Made by a program: the position numbers and the translations under genes. Shown here one piece after another: positions 61,579 to 64,000 of a stretch of DNA of 64,000 bases (its first letter is position 1; every line of letters starts with the position of its first letter). Under the pieces are notes generated by a model. The model searched no databases. It was given only the letters and a program-made list of their open reading frames with translations, and had not been told where the DNA came from. Source of the DNA: Arthrobacter horti (GTDB taxonomy: Bacteria > Actinomycetota > Actinomycetes > Actinomycetales > Micrococcaceae); the NCBI RefSeq assembly GCF_030731045.1, contig NZ_JAVALS010000006.1, forward strand, positions 1 through 64,000, in the 5' to 3' direction.

Positions 61579-62340
61579 TCAGATGGGCAGCTTCACCTCG
61601 TTCTGGAACCAGGTCTGCAGCTGCACGGTCCATTCACCCCAGAGGCCGCTCACCATGAGCAGTCCGAGGCCGATGAGCATGAGCCCGCCGAGCCGTTGGA
61701 TGGCCAGCTTGTGCTGGCGGAAGAACTTCATGACGCCCATGCCGCGGCGCACGGCCAGCGCGATGAGCAGGAAGGGGATGCCGAGGCCCAGGCTGTAGGC
61801 GAAGGCCAGGAGCGCGCCCTTGGCCGCGGTGGACCCGCCGGACAGGCTCAGGAGCTGGACCGCGGAGTAGGTGGGGCCGATGCAGGGCGCCCAGCCCAGG
61901 CCGAAGGTGATGCCGAGCAGCGGCGCACCCCAGAGGCCTGCCGGCGGCCTGGCCTTGAGCTTGGCGTTGCGCTGGAAGAAGTCGAAGCCGCCCAGGAAGA
62001 TGACGCCCATCAGGACCACCACCACACCCAGCCAGCGGGTCACCAGCTGCTGCTGGGACGGGACCGCCAGGAAGGCGAAGATCTGGCCGAAGGCACCGCC
62101 CAGGAGCACGAAGATCACGGCGAAGCCCAGGACGAACAGCGCCACACCGGCGAACATGCGCCCGCGCTTCTGCTCGGCGAGGTCCACCCCGGTCAGGCCC
62201 GTGACGTAGCCCAGATACCCGGGGACCAGTGGCAGCACACAGGGCGAGAGGAAGGACACCAGCCCCGCCAGCAGCGCCACGGGCACCGCCAGGATCAGGG
62301 AGCCGTTGAGGACGGTCTCGGCGAAGGGGTTGTTGGGCAC
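61579..62340 (-). CDS. ccdA: Thiol-disulfide transporter CcdA
   Basis: CcdA passes reducing power from cytosolic thioredoxin across the membrane to ResA. The 253-residue protein has six spans and the two membrane cysteines: SFLSPCVLPLVPGYLGYV in the first span and FGLGWAPCIGPTYSAV in the fourth. The GTG start is 4 bp after the resA stop, so translation is probably coupled. Confidence 0.94.
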   Translation of the reverse strand: MPNNPFAETVLNGSLILAVPVALLAGLVSFLSPCVLPLVPGYLGYVTGLTGVDLAEQKRGRMFAGVALFVLGFAVIFVLLGGAFGQIFAFLAVPSQQQLVTRWLGVVVVLMGVIFLGGFDFFQRNAKLKARPPAGLWGAPLLGITFGLGWAPCIGPTYSAVQLLSLSGGSTAAKGALLAFAYSLGLGIPFLLIALAVRRGMGVMKFFRQHKLAIQRLGGLMLIGLGLLMVSGLWGEWTVQLQTWFQNEVKLPI

Positions 62341-62344
62341 CGGG

Positions 62345-62977
62345 TCACTCCGCCAGGACGGTCTGGATGAGCGTCCTCATGGTGCCGCCCTCCAGCTCGC
62401 CCACCACGCGGGCGCTGACGCGGCCCTGCTTGTCCAGGACCAGGGTGGCCGGGACGCTGTTCGGCGGAACGATGCCGGCCATGGCCAGGAGGACCTGGCC
62501 ATCCTTGTCGTTGAAGCTGGGGTAGGTGATGCCGAAGGACTTCTCGAAGGCCTCTGCGGTGGCCTTCTCATCCCGCACGTTCACGCCGTAGAACTTCACG
62601 CCCTTGGGGGCGAATTCGGTGTGCAGCTTGACCAGTTCGGGCGCTTCCAGCCGGCACGGGGCGCACGAGGCGAACCAGAAGTTCAGGATGGTGACGGAAC
62701 CCACCAGGTCCTTCTCCGAGACCTGGGCGCCGTCGAAGAGCACCCCGGTGAAGTCCTTGGTGCCCTTGCGCTGGTCCTTGGCGAACTCGGTCACGGTGCC
62801 GTCGCCGCCCACGTAGTTCTTGTTGTCCCCGGCGCGGGCCTGCTTCGCGAGGGTGTCGTCCTGGCTGCACGCGGAGAGGCCCAGTGCCAGGAGACCGGCG
62901 CCCACCATACCGAAGGCCTGCCGACGGCTCAGCCCGGTGCGCGGGGCGCGGTCGTCCTGGAAACGTTCGTCGGTCAT
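62345..62977 (-). CDS. resA: Thioredoxin-like lipoprotein ResA (TlpA family)
   Basis: ResA reduces the CxxCH motif of apocytochrome c before heme attachment. The 210-residue protein starts with a twin-arginine-type signal (LSRRQAFGMVGAGLLALG) ending in the lipobox LSAC, then has a thioredoxin fold with active site FASCAPCRLEAPEL and the cis-Pro region SVPATLVLDKQGRV. The ATG at 62977 is supported by GGGAG upstream; the longer frame to 63100 is a shadow of the preceding gene. Confidence 0.93.
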   Translation of the reverse strand: MTDERFQDDRAPRTGLSRRQAFGMVGAGLLALGLSACSQDDTLAKQARAGDNKNYVGGDGTVTEFAKDQRKGTKDFTGVLFDGAQVSEKDLVGSVTILNFWFASCAPCRLEAPELVKLHTEFAPKGVKFYGVNVRDEKATAEAFEKSFGITYPSFNDKDGQVLLAMAGIVPPNSVPATLVLDKQGRVSARVVGELEGGTMRTLIQTVLAE

Positions 62978-62979
62978 GC

Positions 62980-63645
62980 TCAGGCTCCCGGAGTGGTGGA
63001 GGCGCCCACCAGGAGGTCGGCGGCCGGTTCTCGGTACGTCACGCCCGTCAGCCGCCCGCCGTCGTCGAACGTCAGCGAGGTCAGCGAGGTCAGGGTGCAT
63101 TCGCGCTTGCGGGGGTCGTGGGCCAGGCGGCGGCCCTCGGCCGCCAGGCGGGTGGACCAGATGGGCAGCTGATGGCTGACGATGACGGCCTCCGCGCCGG
63201 GGCCTCCGCGCTCGACGGCGGTCTGCCGCGCCTGCTGCACCGCGGCCATGACCCGCTCCACCTGCTGCGCATAGGCCTCGCCCCAGGAGGGGCGGAGGGG
63301 GTTTACGAGATAGGGCCAGTGCCGGGGTCTGGCCAGCTCGCGCGGGTTGACCTTGAGTCCCTCGAAATGGTTCTCCGCCTCGATGACCCGCTCGTCCGTC
63401 TCGATCTGAAGCCCCAGGGCCGTGGCGGTGGGGGCCGCCGTCTCCTGGGCGCGCAGGAGCGGGGACGCCACCAGATGCGTGATGAGCGCCCCGGCGTCGC
63501 GCTGGGCGGCGAAGTACTCGCCCAGCCGGTCCGCCATCTTGTAGCCGCGTTCGGAGAGGTGGAATCCGGGGAGCCTGCCGTAGAGGACTCCGTCGGGATT
63601 GTGGACCTCGCCGTGGCGCATCAGATGGACGGTTGCATGGGGCAT
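62980..63645 (-). CDS. Histidine phosphatase superfamily protein
   Basis: The 221-residue protein has the phosphoglycerate-mutase-like signature HLMRHGEVHNPDG with catalytic His10, SPLLRAQETA, and the second histidine in VIVSHQLPIW. The substrate is unknown. The gene is the first of the minus-strand run that continues with resA 2 bp later, a conserved arrangement in actinobacteria. A small tandem repeat encodes TSLTSLT near the C-terminus. Confidence 0.9.
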   Translation of the reverse strand: MPHATVHLMRHGEVHNPDGVLYGRLPGFHLSERGYKMADRLGEYFAAQRDAGALITHLVASPLLRAQETAAPTATALGLQIETDERVIEAENHFEGLKVNPRELARPRHWPYLVNPLRPSWGEAYAQQVERVMAAVQQARQTAVERGGPGAEAVIVSHQLPIWSTRLAAEGRRLAHDPRKRECTLTSLTSLTFDDGGRLTGVTYREPAADLLVGASTTPGA

Positions 63646-63799
63646 GGCTCCATTTTCTCAGAGTTTAAGGACACCTCCGGCCAGAGCGGCCCCCGGACCG
63701 GCTGTGAATCCGCCATGAATCGCCCGCCTCCGGGAACCATCGCCGAGGTCCGCTCGTGGGCGCCGCCCACCGGATAGCTGGAAGACGTTCACAAAAAAT

Positions 63800-63877
63800 T
63801 TCCCGGAACCGGGAACAAAAGATGCATTTGCATGTTTATACTGGATGCAACGCGATTGGTTGAGACTTCAATCAATC
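63800..63877 (+). promoter_or_regulatory. YceI promoter region with several palindromic sites
   Basis: TATACT (63837-63842) is a good -10. It is embedded in TTGCAT-N11-ATGCAA (63828-63850), and ATGCA-TT-TGCAT (63822-63833) overlaps its left half. Upstream is a perfect TTCCCGG-AA-CCGGGAA (63800-63815), and downstream GATTGGTTGA-GACT-TCAATCAATC. Repeats of this form are common MarR-type operators. The remainder of the gap from 63646 shows no gene. Confidence 0.55.
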
Positions 63878-63918
63878 CCCATGAGACAGCTGAACACCGA
63901 CCTCCCAAGGAGAACCCC

Positions 63919-64000
63919 ATGAGCATCCCCACCAACCTCACCGCCGGCACCTGGACCCTGGACGCCTCCCACAGCGAGGCCGCCTGGACCGTTCGCCACG
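63919..64000 (+). CDS. YceI-family protein, 5' end only
   Basis: The first 27 codons lie within the window. They read MSIPTNLTAGTWTLDASHSEA and then AWTVRH, which is the characteristic start of YceI-type lipocalin-like proteins that bind isoprenoid or amide lipids (G-x-W-x-L/I-D-x-x-H-S). AAGGAGA precedes the ATG by seven bases. The gene runs off the right edge. Confidence 0.85.
   Translation, partial: MSIPTNLTAGTWTLDASHSEAAWTVRH

Overview
The window reads as a chromosome segment from a high-GC Gram-positive actinobacterium, most likely a Micrococcaceae (Arthrobacter-like) species. The support is the strong G/C third-position bias, GTG starts, the menaquinone pathway with a geranylgeranyl-reductase-family enzyme, System II (Ccs/Res) cytochrome c maturation, an APS-reductase sulfate route, and many TAnnnT-N6-8-ATG/GTG starts that look leaderless. 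This assignment is inference from gene content; no rRNA or tRNA gene was seen.

Layout. 1-76: edge of an unidentified, possibly transposase-like gene. 0.17-5.9 kb: assimilatory sulfate reduction on the minus strand (sir, cysH, cysD and cysN overlap in series, with a CbiX-type chelatase upstream). 6.0-7.4 kb: a TRIC-type membrane protein, an orphan SUKH-like protein and a C-rich-loop small RNA. 7.6-12.2 kb: menaquinone block 1 (polyprenyl diphosphate synthase, FAD reductase, menG; divergent menF). 12.5-15.2 kb: amino-acid ABC transporter. 15.4-19.4 kb: patatin, SRPBCC/ArsR pair, lipoprotein, alpha/beta hydrolase. 19.5-21.2 kb: menD. 21.4-29.4 kb: complete kdpFABCDE potassium system with an extra small membrane ORF. 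29.5-33.4 kb: CHAD protein, SdpI-like protein, SDR, LuxR-type regulator. 33.7-34.7 kb: menC. 34.8-40.6 kb: LacI regulator and a GH32/ABC sugar operon with a clear promoter-operator. 40.7-42.6 kb: tandem PAP2 genes. 42.7-47.2 kb: DapA-like enzyme, TetR/amidase pair, metallo-beta-lactamase fold protein. 47.3-54.5 kb: oligopeptidase B, GNAT, ABC-F, SGNH hydrolase, amino-acid permease. 54.7-57.7 kb: menB-menE-menA. 57.8-58.7 kb: two small membrane proteins. 58.7-63.6 kb: ccsB-resB-ccdA-resA plus a histidine phosphatase. 63.9 kb to the end: start of a YceI-family gene.

MenF, MenD, MenC, MenE, MenB, MenA and MenG, plus the side-chain synthase and a putative side-chain reductase, are all present in four separate blocks. 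Only the hydrolysis steps (MenH and the DHNA-CoA thioesterase) were not seen. Respiratory quinone and cytochrome c maturation functions therefore share the window. Sulfate assimilation appears to go sulfate -> APS -> sulfite -> sulfide, because CysH carries the Cys pairs of APS reductases and no APS kinase is present.

The most unusual signal is a set of at least nine near-perfect 55-75 bp palindromes in gaps between genes. They fall into six sequence groups, three of them with several copies. A further 92 bp palindrome-bounded insertion lies in frame inside the N-terminal coding region of cysD. Most lie within about 30 bp of a stop codon, but two sit between divergent genes and so cannot be ordinary terminators. 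A small RNA near 7.25 kb, with two hairpin loops that each carry CCUCCUAA and a third with a CCCCCC loop, is the second notable element.
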